Shown: positions 43,594-55,426 of the stretch, piece after piece
Layout: every line of letters begins with the position of its first letter
Numbering within the stretch: position 1 is the first letter of the stretch
Assembly: GCA_041393965.1 (NCBI GenBank)
Contig: JAWKJB010000003.1
Location: forward strand, 124,001 to 188,000
Reading direction: 5' to 3'
Source of the DNA: Acidimicrobiia bacterium
GTDB lineage: Bacteria; Actinomycetota; Acidimicrobiia; Spongiisociales; UBA5794
Length of the DNA: 64,000 nt
Notes under the pieces: generated by a model
What the model saw: only the letters and a program-made list of their open reading frames with translations
Told to the model about the DNA's origin: nothing
Database searches by the model: none
Translations under genes and position numbers: made by a program

Positions 43594-45351
43594 TCACTTC
43601 CCGCTGATCGCCGTCGGGTCAAGGTCAGGGAATGCACCCGGATCCGCATCGAGATGCAAGGTGGCGTAGGCGTGCACATACGACGCAGCGCTCCACGCCT
43701 GATGTGCCTTTCCCATGGGGCGCCCGGTCTGCCCGTGAAGCCACTCGTTGAATTCCCAATCACCGCGTAAGCCGATCCGGCAGGCCTCGGCGAGGCTCGC
43801 AAGCTCGCGGTGGGCAAGCTCGACCCTTCCGGTCGCGGCAAGGAACCTGATCCACAGCCCACCGATGAATGGCCAGATCCCGCCGTTGTGGTAGTGGTGC
43901 GTGATGTTGAGGAAGTTGACGAGGAAGTAATCCTTCCAGTCGTCGGCTCCCGAGGCGATCGGCGGATACAGGCAGGTCACCGGGAAGGGACTGTTTGCGC
44001 CGACACCCCACAGAAAGGTGAACAGGCGGTCGAGTTTGCGTTCGTCGAGGAGTCCACCGAGCGCCGCGAGCAGGTTGGCATAGACATCACAGCGCCAGCC
44101 ATAGTCGAACGGCGTGATCTGGCTCAACAGGTAGTACGCCTCGCCCGGTGAGAATTTGCCCGATTGGGCGCCCGCGATCTCCATCAGCTGTTCGCCGCTC
44201 GGCCAGAACTGATCGAGAATGATGCCGCGGACACGGTCGGCTCGTGCCGCCCAATCACTGCCATGGCGTCCCAGACCGTCGAGCAGCACAGCGGTATCGC
44301 GACATGCCTGCCCCCACAGCACCTCGTCGTACAACACATTGTACGAACGGGGGAAGATGTCCATCCAGTCTGACGACTCGGGGATCTCGATGAGTCCATC
44401 GTTGTTTGCATCGTGGGCCGCGAGCCACGCCATTGCACGCTCGACCGGGACAGCGATCTCCTCAGCGAAGGCACGGTCGCCGGTGTGGAAGGCGAGGCGC
44501 ACCGCGCCGATGACGAACCAGATCACCGAATCGATGCTCGCGATACCGCCGATTCCCGAATAGTCGGGGCGTTCATCTGCGAGGCGAACATTGCCAGGGA
44601 TCTGCCCCGCTGGGGTCTGATGCCTTGCGAGCACGCGAATTGTCCGCCGGAAGGTGTCGATCAGGTCGGTGTTATCGAGACAGAGGGTCCACAGCCCAGC
44701 GATGACGCCGTCGCGTGCCCACACGGCGGCATAGTTGGCGTCATGGGAATTGAGGAGGTTGTCCTTCGCAGAAGCGGCCGTGAACCCGAGTTCGGTTGTG
44801 TTGCGTGCAAGGGTGTCGCGTGCAGCGCGGAACGCCGTTTCGCAGATGTCGCGCGTGGCCGTGGTGGCACCACCATGGAGTTGGAGCTCATCGAATGCCG
44901 CGATCAGACGACTCTCGTCGACCGTGGCGCGGCGAGCGTCATCGGTGACGAAGCCAGCATCAAGGACGACGGCTCGGTCGAGGTGTTCCCTGATGGTCGT
45001 TGTGCTGCCGAGGATGCAGTAGACATGGGACCACGGGATGAGGAGACCTTCCGCGATGTGTTCGAGGGCATCGTCGAGCCCGGCTCTGTCCGATGGCGAC
45101 GGCCACTCCTCGACCCGAACGGCCCCCGGAAAGCGGGTGATCGACGGGGCGTCCCGGTCGATCACATAGTCCGGTGTTGGGAGGCCAGGCACATCCGCCT
45201 TGCCGACATAGACGAGGATCGTGTCCCGGCGCATCGCCGCGATACGATCAGCAAGACGATTCCACGCCGAGGACGAATCGGTGTCGAGCATGTCGACATC
45301 GATTGCGATGAGGCGTTGTGTCGGGTCTGGCCCAGTCGGCGTGGGTGTCAT
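43594..45351 (-). CDS. GH100/GH63-like glycoside hydrolase with N-terminal degenerate HAD domain
   Basis: A 585-residue protein. From about residue 170 to the end it is an (alpha/alpha)6-barrel hydrolase resembling neutral invertases and amylo-alpha-1,6-glucosidases: YAAVWARDGVIAGLWTL, SSDWMDIFPRSYNVLYDEVLWG, GEAYYLLSQITPFDYGW, GGIWPFIGGLW. The acidic residues in WARDG and SSDWMD are likely catalytic. The first 150 residues (RLIAIDVDMLDTD, TILVYVGKADVPGLPTPDYV) look like a sucrose-phosphatase-type HAD domain without the DxDGT pattern, lysine motif or GDxxND, so probably inactive. It lies between the synthase and the phosphatase on the opposite strand. A disaccharide-cleaving role (sucrose or mannosylfructose) is likely. 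Confidence 0.75.
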   Translation of the reverse strand: MTPTPTGPDPTQRLIAIDVDMLDTDSSSAWNRLADRIAAMRRDTILVYVGKADVPGLPTPDYVIDRDAPSITRFPGAVRVEEWPSPSDRAGLDDALEHIAEGLLIPWSHVYCILGSTTTIREHLDRAVVLDAGFVTDDARRATVDESRLIAAFDELQLHGGATTATRDICETAFRAARDTLARNTTELGFTAASAKDNLLNSHDANYAAVWARDGVIAGLWTLCLDNTDLIDTFRRTIRVLARHQTPAGQIPGNVRLADERPDYSGIGGIASIDSVIWFVIGAVRLAFHTGDRAFAEEIAVPVERAMAWLAAHDANNDGLIEIPESSDWMDIFPRSYNVLYDEVLWGQACRDTAVLLDGLGRHGSDWAARADRVRGIILDQFWPSGEQLMEIAGAQSGKFSPGEAYYLLSQITPFDYGWRCDVYANLLAALGGLLDERKLDRLFTFLWGVGANSPFPVTCLYPPIASGADDWKDYFLVNFLNITHHYHNGGIWPFIGGLWIRFLAATGRVELAHRELASLAEACRIGLRGDWEFNEWLHGQTGRPMGKAHQAWSAASYVHAYATLHLDADPGAFPDLDPTAISGK

Positions 45352-45476
45352 CGGTGTTCCCGCATCAGGGGAAGGATGGCTGTCATCGTGATCGGAACCA
45401 AGGACCAGATCGAGTCACAAGCTGCTGTATCGGCATACGGTTGGCCCTTGGCTGGCATATGAAAGGAGGGTCGCTC

Positions 45477-46217
45477 GTGGCCACGAGGCCCCTGCTTGCC
45501 ACGGATCTCGATGGTACCTTCATTGGTGACCAGACCGAGATGCTTGCGCTCTGGCACGACCTGAACGAGACAGGGATCCGCGTCGCGTTCTCGACGGGCC
45601 GTCATCTCGCGTCGATCAGGGCCTTCCTTACCGGATCGGAAACGACTTGTCTCCCTGCTGCGTGTATCTGCATGGTGGGCACCGAGATCTGGCATGTGGT
45701 TGACAATGAGTTCCGCAGGGACGACGCGTGGACGGACGAGATCGATCAGGACTGGGACCGCGCGGTCATCGACGGTGTCGTGCGCGCGGTCTGTGACGCT
45801 GAACCACAGCCGTCCGAGTGGCAGTCAGAGTTCAAGTCGAGCTGGTATATGGATCGGGTCGGCGGCTCCGATCTCGTCGAGATCAGCAACCGTCTCGAAG
45901 CCGCAGGTGTCGCGGCGAAGATCGTCGCTTCCGCCGAGCGGTTCCTTGACATCGTGCCGTCCCGGTCCGGCAAGGGAGGAGCTGTGAGATTCCTCGCCGA
46001 ACGCCTGAACCTGGGGATGGACCAGGTCGTCACGGCGGGGGACACGGGCAACGACCTCGACATGATGCCCCCAGCGCTCGAGGTTCGATCCATCGCGGTT
46101 GGAAACGCAACTGAGGAACTGAGACACCATGAAGCCAGCGGCCTGTACCACGCGGACGCACCGTTTGCCGCAGGGATTCGGGAGGGACTCGTCCATTATG
46201 GATGGCTCGACGCTTGA
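45477..46217 (+). CDS. HAD-IIB phosphatase (sucrose-/mannosylfructose-phosphatase-like)
   Basis: A 246-residue HAD phosphatase of the sucrose-phosphate phosphatase type. Motif I LLATDLDGTFIGD, motif II FSTGR, motif III lysine in SRSGKGGAVRFLAERL and motif IV AGDTGNDLDMM are all intact. The start GTG 45477 has AAAGGAGG 7 nt upstream; longer frames overlap the divergent hydrolase promoter. It should remove phosphate from the disaccharide phosphate made by the GT4 enzyme at 42286. It is divergent from the hydrolase gene (125 nt between starts). Confidence 0.85.
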   Translation: MATRPLLATDLDGTFIGDQTEMLALWHDLNETGIRVAFSTGRHLASIRAFLTGSETTCLPAACICMVGTEIWHVVDNEFRRDDAWTDEIDQDWDRAVIDGVVRAVCDAEPQPSEWQSEFKSSWYMDRVGGSDLVEISNRLEAAGVAAKIVASAERFLDIVPSRSGKGGAVRFLAERLNLGMDQVVTAGDTGNDLDMMPPALEVRSIAVGNATEELRHHEASGLYHADAPFAAGIREGLVHYGWLDA

Positions 46218-46449
46218 CACAGCCCCGAGACCCCCAGACCGTGCGGCGGAAGTCCGGTCGTGTTCACCGGATTCTGCCGTTCGCGGGATCCGTTCCGGGC
46301 GCCCCTGTGCGAAACGCCAGCACGGGATCATCTCCCAACCTCGTCATCTCCGAGATTCCGTGTCACCGGATTCGGCGTGTCGTGCGTGTGACCTCATGTA
46401 TGGACAGCACTGACCGTGTGATCGATCGCTGCCGGGCTGGAGGGAGCCG

Positions 46450-46986
46450 TTGACCATCGAACCACATACGGATGAGCAACCCGCGGTATCGCCAGCCGTC
46501 CCTCTGACCGAGGACTTCACGGCTTTCTACGAACGGGAACTGCGTCCGGTCGTAGGGCTGGCATATGTGATCTCGGGGAGTCGATCCGGCGCCGAGGACA
46601 TCGCGCAGGATGCCTTCATCCGGGCGTACAAACACTGGGACACGGTGAGTCAGTACGACAATCCCGGCGCGTGGGTTCGCAGGGTCGTCTCCAACCGAGC
46701 CACATCGGTGTTTCGGCGCAGGACCGCCGAAGCACGCGCCGTTTTGCGGCTCGCTGGATCTGCCCGCAGCGTTCCGGAATTGACACCCGACGCCACCGCC
46801 ACCTGGGCAGCAGTTCGTCGCCTCCCGAAACGCCAGGCCCAGGTGATTGCCCTGCACTACTACGACGGAAGCGCCGTACCTGAGATTGCGCGGATCCTCG
46901 ACTGTTCCGAGAACACGGTCCGCACCCATCTGCGTCGCGGACGAGAGACGCTGAGCACACGACTCGACGAAAGGAAGCACCCATGA
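46450..46986 (+). CDS. ECF-type RNA polymerase sigma factor
   Basis: A 178-residue sigma-70 family factor with only regions 2 and 4. Region 2 is FYERELRPVVGLAYVISGSR then GAEDIAQDAFIRAYKHWD; region 4 is LPKRQAQVIALHYYDGSAVP then EIARILDCSENTVRTHLRRG. The start is TTG 46450, 5 nt after GGAGGGAG. It overlaps the following membrane protein gene by 4 nt, the usual position for its regulator. Resembles the SigE/SigM-like group used for envelope responses; the signal is unknown. Confidence 0.88.
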   Translation: MTIEPHTDEQPAVSPAVPLTEDFTAFYERELRPVVGLAYVISGSRSGAEDIAQDAFIRAYKHWDTVSQYDNPGAWVRRVVSNRATSVFRRRTAEARAVLRLAGSARSVPELTPDATATWAAVRRLPKRQAQVIALHYYDGSAVPEIARILDCSENTVRTHLRRGRETLSTRLDERKHP

Positions 46987-47852
46987 ATCACCACGACGCG
47001 CCCACCTGGATCGATGATCGTCTCGACCGTGCCGCGACCGATACGAAGCGAAGCGTGGCGACGATGGAGCTGCGGTCCATCACGACGCGGCAGGGCCGAC
47101 AACGATCCGAGAAGTTGGTTGCGGCCGGAGGCGCATTCGCCCTCATGGTCGGGGCAGCAGGGGTGGCCGCGATCCTCGTCGCGCAGGAGCCTGCGCGACA
47201 GCCGCTGATGTTTGGATCCGATTCGGCGCCGCCTGCCCCGGTGGAGCAGGGAAGTGACGACGCGGGGAACACCGTGACGACCATTGCCCCGGATCCGGCA
47301 CCTGACTCCGGGGCAATGGTCGAGTCCATGCCGCAACTCGGTCTCGTCCTCGACGGTTGGGGTTCGGTGACCGCGGGAGAGGGCAGCCACGCGCGGGAGG
47401 TCTACTACACGCACGGAGGCGACGGAGGTGGCGAGGGTGATCGAACCACCGTCGGGATCGAGACGAACATCTTCGCGACCCCGGAGGAGCTTGAAGCGGC
47501 ATCGGCCGAATCCGACACCCATTGGGCCCAGTTGATCGACAGCGGGACCGCGACCCAACTCGACGATGTGGTCGTCGGAACCGGTGACTCCGCACATGCC
47601 TACCTGCTGAAGGAAGGGACAGGCCCAGGTTTCCCGTCCAGTTTCCCAACCGTCTGGTTCACATGGCAATCGTCATCCCGGTCCTTCACCAACCTGATCG
47701 TCTCATACGGATCAGTTGACGACGCGGTTCTCATCGCCCAATCGATCCAGGAGCTGAGCGACGAGGACTGGAACGCCATCCTCACCGAGGCTGCCGCCTT
47801 GGGAGCCGGCGACGAGTCCCCGGTTTCCACCACCACCTCGATGGCACCGTGA
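46983..47852 (+). CDS. Membrane-anchored putative anti-sigma partner
   Basis: A 289-residue protein: a cytosolic N-terminus of about 45 residues (WIDDRLDRAATDTKRSVATM), one transmembrane helix (LVAAGGAFALMVGAAGVAAILV), a Pro/Asp-rich linker and an extracellular domain of about 170 residues (LGLVLDGWGSVTAGEGSHARE to WFTWQSSSRSF). No zinc-binding HxxxCxxC anti-sigma motif is visible, so a classical ZAS domain is absent. The 4-nt overlap with the sigma factor gene suggests the two work together. A 15-bp perfect inverted repeat lies inside its coding sequence. Confidence 0.7.
   Translation: MNHHDAPTWIDDRLDRAATDTKRSVATMELRSITTRQGRQRSEKLVAAGGAFALMVGAAGVAAILVAQEPARQPLMFGSDSAPPAPVEQGSDDAGNTVTTIAPDPAPDSGAMVESMPQLGLVLDGWGSVTAGEGSHAREVYYTHGGDGGGEGDRTTVGIETNIFATPEELEAASAESDTHWAQLIDSGTATQLDDVVVGTGDSAHAYLLKEGTGPGFPSSFPTVWFTWQSSSRSFTNLIVSYGSVDDAVLIAQSIQELSDEDWNAILTEAAALGAGDESPVSTTTSMAP
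47279..47321 (+). repeat. 15-bp perfect inverted repeat inside a coding sequence
   Basis: GACCATTGCCCCGGA (47279-47293) and TCCGGGGCAATGGTC (47307-47321) with a 13-nt loop. It lies in the Pro-rich linker of the anti-sigma-like gene, where the protein sequence is little constrained. Confidence 0.8.
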
Positions 47853-47902
47853 GTTCCTGACACGCCCCTCCACGAACTGAAGACACGAAACGGAATGCGA
47901 CC

Positions 47903-47933
47903 CCGTCCCGTGACAATCAGGGTCGCGGGACGG
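47903..47933. terminator. Stem-loop between convergent operons
   Basis: CCGTCCCGTGAC (47903-47914) and GTCGCGGGACGG (47922-47933) form a 12-bp stem with one G-T pair. It lies between the sigma/anti-sigma operon and the convergent metX end. No U-run on either side. Confidence 0.45.
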
Positions 47934-48043
47934 CGAACAACAACAACCGAGGGCCACCTTCGAGTCTTTCGAGGCACGCGGTTGTCACCCCCGTCGAGGA
48001 CCCAGTCGAAGGGGTGTGGCCGATTGCGGCACCGAGGAAGCTT

Positions 48044-50647
<2,604 letters not shown>

Positions 50648-50682
50648 GGTGGGTCGTCCGAGGATCAGACACCTGTCCGGGA

Positions 50683-51996
50683 TCAGACATTGGTGAAGTC
50701 CCAGCGCTCCCGCGATGCCCTCGCTGCCGCGACATCGACGCGGGACAACAGCACGAACCCGACGACGAAGAAGGCAGCGACCGACAGGATCGCCGTCCGG
50801 CTGTCGGCGATCGTTCCGACGAGCCCGAACACGAGCGGGCCGATGCCGGACAGCTTCGAGAACACGGAGAAGAACCCGTAGAATTCCGCCGAGGCCGCTT
50901 CGGGAATCATCGTCCCGTACAGGGAGCGGCTGAGCGCCTGAACACCCCCGAGGACGAACCCGACCACGGCGGCGAGGGCCCAGAAGCCGACGGCGGACTC
51001 CTCCGGTAGGAAGTACGCACCCGCGGCAATCCCCGTCCACACGACGAGGGCGATCATGATCGCTCGCTTCGGTCCGGTTCGATTGGCGAGAACGCCGAAC
51101 ATCAGCGCGCCGACGAAAGCGATCAGCTGCACGATCAGGAAGGCGATACCGATTGTGGTGATGGACAGACCCAGCGTGTCTTCTGCGTAGGGCCCCGATA
51201 CCGCGATCACGGTGCCGGTTCCCGAGTTGTAGATGATGAACGCAACGACGAAGAGCAGCAGCTGGGGGAAGAGACGGAGCTTCTTCGTCGTGTCGATGGT
51301 CCTGCGGAACCCGACTCGGGCGAACTCTGATACCCGGCGCCGTTCGGCTCCGATACCGTCCGGCGGCAGCCGTCGCAGCGAATAGACGGAAAAGCCGATC
51401 CACCACAGCCCGGAGCCGAAGATTGCGATTCTGGCGGCGAGCGTCTCGGTCAGTGCAGCATCCGTCGGTTCCTCATGCGAGAACATGATGAGGGCCAACG
51501 CAAGCGCCAGATAGATGCCCCCGCCGAGATAGCCGAACGCGAAGCCCTTCGACGACACCTGGTCGATCGTGTCGTCGGTCGTGATGTCCGGCAAGAACCC
51601 GTCGTAGAACACATTGGCGGCGACGAACCCGAACTGCGAGACGATCACCAACAGCAGGAACAGGGGCACCTGCCCCTCGGAAACGAAGGGGACGAGCAGG
51701 GTGAACCCGGCTCCGAGAAGCGCGAAGTTGCGCAGCATCCGCCGCTTCGAATCCGAATAGTCCGCGATGGCTCCAAGGACCGGCATGGCCAGGAGCAGGA
51801 TGATCGATCCGATGCCGATCAGGATCGAGAACAGCGACTCACCCGACAGGCCCCAGTAGGTGTCGCCGTCCATGATCGTGCCCGTGAAGAACGCCCCGAC
51901 CACAGCCCCGAAGATGGTGATGTAGGCCGAATTAGCCCAGTCGTACATCGCCCATCCGAAGATGGTTCGCTGGTCGTTGCGGTAGCCCTCGGCCAT
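50683..51996 (-). CDS. MFS transporter, UMF1/Atg22-like
   Basis: A 437-residue permease with about 12 hydrophobic helices. The N-terminus IFGWAMYDWANSAYITIF with GAVVGAFF is typical of the UMF1 (Atg22-like) family; GAIADYSDSKRRML corresponds to the MFS loop 2-3 motif, and FYDGFLPDITTDDTIDQVSS follows. Substrates of bacterial UMF1 proteins are mostly unknown. Yeast Atg22 exports amino acids from the vacuole, so amino-acid export is a possibility. ATG 51996 has GAGAGGGG upstream. It is upstream of the met promoter and transcribed in the same direction, toward it; read-through is possible. Confidence 0.87.
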   Translation of the reverse strand: MAEGYRNDQRTIFGWAMYDWANSAYITIFGAVVGAFFTGTIMDGDTYWGLSGESLFSILIGIGSIILLLAMPVLGAIADYSDSKRRMLRNFALLGAGFTLLVPFVSEGQVPLFLLLVIVSQFGFVAANVFYDGFLPDITTDDTIDQVSSKGFAFGYLGGGIYLALALALIMFSHEEPTDAALTETLAARIAIFGSGLWWIGFSVYSLRRLPPDGIGAERRRVSEFARVGFRRTIDTTKKLRLFPQLLLFVVAFIIYNSGTGTVIAVSGPYAEDTLGLSITTIGIAFLIVQLIAFVGALMFGVLANRTGPKRAIMIALVVWTGIAAGAYFLPEESAVGFWALAAVVGFVLGGVQALSRSLYGTMIPEAASAEFYGFFSVFSKLSGIGPLVFGLVGTIADSRTAILSVAAFFVVGFVLLSRVDVAAARASRERWDFTNV

Positions 51997-52130
51997 TGAC
52001 AGCCCCTCTCGCTCGAATCGACGCTAGTGGCCTGTCAGGAACCATGCAGGCCGGGCATGCGGGTGGCCAGAGGCTATGCTCCCGCCGCACCCGCTTGGTG
52101 TGGCTCGTTTACCGGATTGGAGGAAGCGCG

Positions 52131-53072
52131 ATGGTGCACAGCATCCTTGTCGCCGACTCCCTCGTGAAGCGTTTCGGGGACCACACAGCAGTTGCCGAGG
52201 TGAGCTTCGCGATCGGCGAGGGTGAGAGCTTCGGGCTGCTCGGGCCGAACGGTGCAGGAAAGACCACTTCGATCTCGATGGTGTGCGGCCTCCTCGATCC
52301 CGACGGTGGGTCGGTCACGGTGGCAGGGGAGCGCATCAGCACAGGCTCCACGAGGGGAAGGGATCTCATCGGGCTCGTTCCCCAGGATCTCGCCATCTAC
52401 CCCGATCTCACCGGCGAGGAGAACCTCGCGTTCTTCGGTCGGCTGTATGGGATGAGCGGCAACGGGCTCGCGAGCCGGGTCTCCGAGGTACTTGAGGTCA
52501 TCGGTCTCACCGACCGCAAGGACGACCGGACTGCGGACTACTCGGGGGGAATGAAGCGACGGCTCAACATCGGGGTGGGGCTGTTGCACCGCCCCAGCCT
52601 GCTCGTGCTCGACGAACCGACCGTCGGCGTCGATCCCCAATCGCGCAACGCCATCCTCGAAGCGGTCGAACAGTTGTCGCGCGAAGGAATGGCCGTGCTG
52701 TACACCACGCACTACATGGAGGAGGCCGAGCGTCTCTGTGATCGGGTCGCGATCATCGACGAGGGGAAGATCAAGGCCGAGGGAACCCGGCGCGAGCTCG
52801 TCGCCCTCGTCGGGGAGCAGGACCGCGTTTCGATCACGGGGTCAGGAGACCTCTCGGCGGCCGCCACAGCCGTCAGGAGCGTCACAGGCGTCACCGACGC
52901 GTCCGCGTCGGATCACCGCATCGAGATCCTCACCGACGACGCCTCCGCAGTTCTCCCCGAGCTCCTCGCGAAGGTGACCGACTCGGGCGGCAGCATTGCC
53001 GGTGTGGAAATCGTCGAACCGAACCTCGAAGCAGTCTTCCTGCACCTCACCGGCAAAGCGCTGCGGGATTGA
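52131..53072 (+). CDS. ABC-2 type exporter, ATP-binding subunit
   Basis: A 313-residue ATPase of the DrrA/CcmA-like group. Walker A is GPNGAGKTTS, the Q-loop is LIGLVPQDLAIYPDLTGEEN, the signature is YSGGMKRRLNIG, Walker B is LLVLDEPTVGVDP and the H-loop is YTTHYMEEAE. A C-terminal extension of about 90 residues (from EGTRRELVALVGEQ) is typical for this group. ATG 52131 has GGAGG upstream. It is followed by two permease genes with 4-nt overlaps, so it powers export of an unknown lipid, drug or polymer. Confidence 0.92.
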   Translation: MVHSILVADSLVKRFGDHTAVAEVSFAIGEGESFGLLGPNGAGKTTSISMVCGLLDPDGGSVTVAGERISTGSTRGRDLIGLVPQDLAIYPDLTGEENLAFFGRLYGMSGNGLASRVSEVLEVIGLTDRKDDRTADYSGGMKRRLNIGVGLLHRPSLLVLDEPTVGVDPQSRNAILEAVEQLSREGMAVLYTTHYMEEAERLCDRVAIIDEGKIKAEGTRRELVALVGEQDRVSITGSGDLSAAATAVRSVTGVTDASASDHRIEILTDDASAVLPELLAKVTDSGGSIAGVEIVEPNLEAVFLHLTGKALRD

Positions 53073-54256
53073 CCGTGGGCGCCGCGTTCCGCATCGCCTT
53101 CAAGGACCTGAAACTGCGTGTCAGGGACCGGTCCGTGTTCATCCTTGGGATTATCGCCCCACTGACCCTCGCCTTCATCTTCAACCTCATTTTCGGTGGA
53201 GCAGCGACTGGTGAGCTCGGCCTCGACTACGGCGTGGTCGACCTCGACAGCACCGAGATCTCCGGCACCTTCACGACAGTGCTTGCCGGTGCCGAGCAAG
53301 CGGGCATCCTGACGATCGAGCCCTACCTCGATGCGGCTGAGGCAGAAGCGGCGATCGACGCTGACGCCATCGATGCGTTCTTCGTCATCCCCGACGGCTT
53401 CGAGGACGCCGTCCGATTCAACAAGACGACCTCGATCCGGATTGTCGGCGATATCGATGCGCCAACCCCGACGCAGATCGCTGCAGGTTTCGCCGAGCAG
53501 TTCTCGGCCGGCATCGCGGCAAGCCAGCTCGCGGTCGCCACAACCGCAAGCGTCGAAGGCGCTCCCATAACGCCGGGTTTCGTGGCCGGACTGACCAACG
53601 ACCCCGTCACGGCAAGCGGGTCGTTCGTGTTCCAAGACGAATCCGCTGCGGCCAAACAGCTCGACGCGTCGACCTACTTCGCTGCGGGCATGGCGGTCTT
53701 CTTCCTGTTCTTCACCGTCCAGTTCGGCGTCGCCGGACTCCTCGAAGAGGAGCGGGACGGCACGATGGCACGACTGATGGCCGCTCCGATCGGACGATCG
53801 TCGGTGGTGGTGGGAAAGGCCATTCTGTCGTTCCTCGTTGGTGTCATCTCGATGGCGGTCCTCGTCGTCACCACCTCTCTGATCATGGAGGCCGATTGGG
53901 GGGCACCGTTGGGAGTTGCTCTCCTGACGATTGCAGGCGTCCTGGCTGCCGTCGGGATCATGGGGGTCATTGCCGCGTTTGCGAAGAGCCCTGAAGGTGC
54001 AGGCAATTTCGGGGCGATCATCGCGGTGATCCTCGGGATGCTCGGCGGCACCTTCTTCCCCATCGGATCGAGCGGTGGGGTCCTCGCCAACCTGACGCTC
54101 CTGACGCCCCACGCATGGTTTCTCCGTGGACTCGGCGAGTTGAGCTCGGGGGCGCCGTGGACCGCCGCACTCCCCGCGGTCGCTGCGATCCTTGTGTTTG
54201 CCGCGGTCACCTGGGGTCTTGCCGGGATCCTCATCCGGCGAAGGTGGGCGCTGTGA
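53069..54256 (+). CDS. ABC-2 type exporter permease 1
   Basis: A 395-residue permease: one N-terminal helix (SVFILGIIAPLTLAFIFNLI), an extracellular domain of about 200 residues, then five helices (AGMAVFFLFFTVQFGVAGLL onward, GRSSVVVGKAILSFLVGVIS). This is the YhgE/DrrB-like ABC-2 layout. The start is TTG 53069, overlapping the ATPase stop; GTG 53075 is an alternative. Partner of the homologous permease that follows, with which it would form a heterodimeric pore. Confidence 0.88.
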   Translation: MTVGAAFRIAFKDLKLRVRDRSVFILGIIAPLTLAFIFNLIFGGAATGELGLDYGVVDLDSTEISGTFTTVLAGAEQAGILTIEPYLDAAEAEAAIDADAIDAFFVIPDGFEDAVRFNKTTSIRIVGDIDAPTPTQIAAGFAEQFSAGIAASQLAVATTASVEGAPITPGFVAGLTNDPVTASGSFVFQDESAAAKQLDASTYFAAGMAVFFLFFTVQFGVAGLLEEERDGTMARLMAAPIGRSSVVVGKAILSFLVGVISMAVLVVTTSLIMEADWGAPLGVALLTIAGVLAAVGIMGVIAAFAKSPEGAGNFGAIIAVILGMLGGTFFPIGSSGGVLANLTLLTPHAWFLRGLGELSSGAPWTAALPAVAAILVFAAVTWGLAGILIRRRWAL

Positions 54257-55416
54257 AACCCCTCGCCATCGCATGGGTCAATGTGAAACGAATGTTGCGT
54301 GAGGGATCGAACATCTTCTTCGTGTTCGTGTTCCCGATCGCGCTGGTGCTCCTGATCGGTGTGCAGTTCGGGAGCGGGTTCGAGCCAGCGCTCGGGATCT
54401 CCACGGCAGACGACGGCGACCTCGCATCGCAGATCGTTGCGGCACTCGAGGCCGATGAGTCCGTGACGGTCACGACCTTCGATTCCTCAGACGAGCTGCT
54501 GACCGCAGTCGAGCGCGGGACGGTGCAGGTGGGTGTCGTCCTTCCCGCAGGCATGGACGCGTCGGCCGAAAGCGGCGAGACCGTCGAGATCGGCTACCTC
54601 GGCCGACCCGACGGGTCCGGTGCGCAGCTGCAAAGCATCGTGTCGTCGTCGGTTGCCGCGATCATGGCCCCAGTCGGTGCGGCCCAGTTCGCCGTGGCCG
54701 AAACTGGCTCGGACTTCGATGAAGCGCTCGCGCTTGCCGACCGGCTGTCGAACCAGGTCGAACCGATCACGGTGGAGGTCACCGCCGTGGGAGAAGCGCT
54801 TTTCCCCGACACGCTCGGTCAGTTCGACCTCGGGGCATCCTCCCAGCTCGTGCTCTTCGTGTTTCTCACAGCGCTCGCGGGTTCGTCGGCCTTGATCCTC
54901 ACGCGACAGCTCGGGATCAGCCGCCGGATGCTCTCGACCCCGACTCCCATCTCGTCGATCATCCTCGGGGAGTCGCTTGGTCGTTACGGAACGACCCTCA
55001 TCCAGGGCGTCTACATCATGGTGCTCACCTTGATCGTCTTCCAGGTCAACTGGGGCGATCCGGTCGGGGCGATCCTCATCCTCATGGCACTGTCGGCCGT
55101 AGGGGCTGGTGCCGGCATGCTGCTCGGGTCGATATTCAACAACGATCAGCAAGCCGCAGGTGTCGGGGTGATCGTTGCGCTCGGCCTTGCGGCCCTCGGC
55201 GGAGCCATGTTCCCGGCCGAGCTGTTTTCTGCCACCATGCAGCGCATTGCCCATGTCACGCCCCACGCCTGGGCACTCGACGGCTACGCCGAGCTGGTAC
55301 GGAGAGGCGGAACGACGCTCGACATCCTCCCCGAGTTGGGTGTGCTTGTCGGGTATGCCGCGGTGCTGATGGGGCTCGCCGCGTGGAGACTGCGGGTGGC
55401 GATCACCCGACCGTGA
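54253..55416 (+). CDS. ABC-2 type exporter permease 2
   Basis: A 387-residue permease with the same architecture as the preceding one: N-terminal helix (IFFVFVFPIALVLLIG), extracellular domain (residues 45-195) and five C-terminal helices (SSQLVLFVFLTALAGSSALI onward) ending WRLRVAITRP. GTG 54253 overlaps the preceding stop (GTGA). The last 131 nt, including the stop codon and 7 nt after it, are repeated at 56005-56135, on the far side of a MazF cassette. One of the two ends probably replaced the other. Confidence 0.88.
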   Translation: MKPLAIAWVNVKRMLREGSNIFFVFVFPIALVLLIGVQFGSGFEPALGISTADDGDLASQIVAALEADESVTVTTFDSSDELLTAVERGTVQVGVVLPAGMDASAESGETVEIGYLGRPDGSGAQLQSIVSSSVAAIMAPVGAAQFAVAETGSDFDEALALADRLSNQVEPITVEVTAVGEALFPDTLGQFDLGASSQLVLFVFLTALAGSSALILTRQLGISRRMLSTPTPISSIILGESLGRYGTTLIQGVYIMVLTLIVFQVNWGDPVGAILILMALSAVGAGAGMLLGSIFNNDQQAAGVGVIVALGLAALGGAMFPAELFSATMQRIAHVTPHAWALDGYAELVRRGGTTLDILPELGVLVGYAAVLMGLAAWRLRVAITRP

Positions 55417-55423
55417 TGCTCGG
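55293..55423 (+). repeat. Direct repeat copy 1: 3' end of the ABC permease gene
   Basis: 131 nt matching 56005-56135 with seven mismatches. Six of the seven lie in the first 30 nt, and in the permease frame six of the seven leave the amino acids unchanged. Left border of the MazF cassette. Confidence 0.9.
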
Positions 55424-55426
55424 GGT

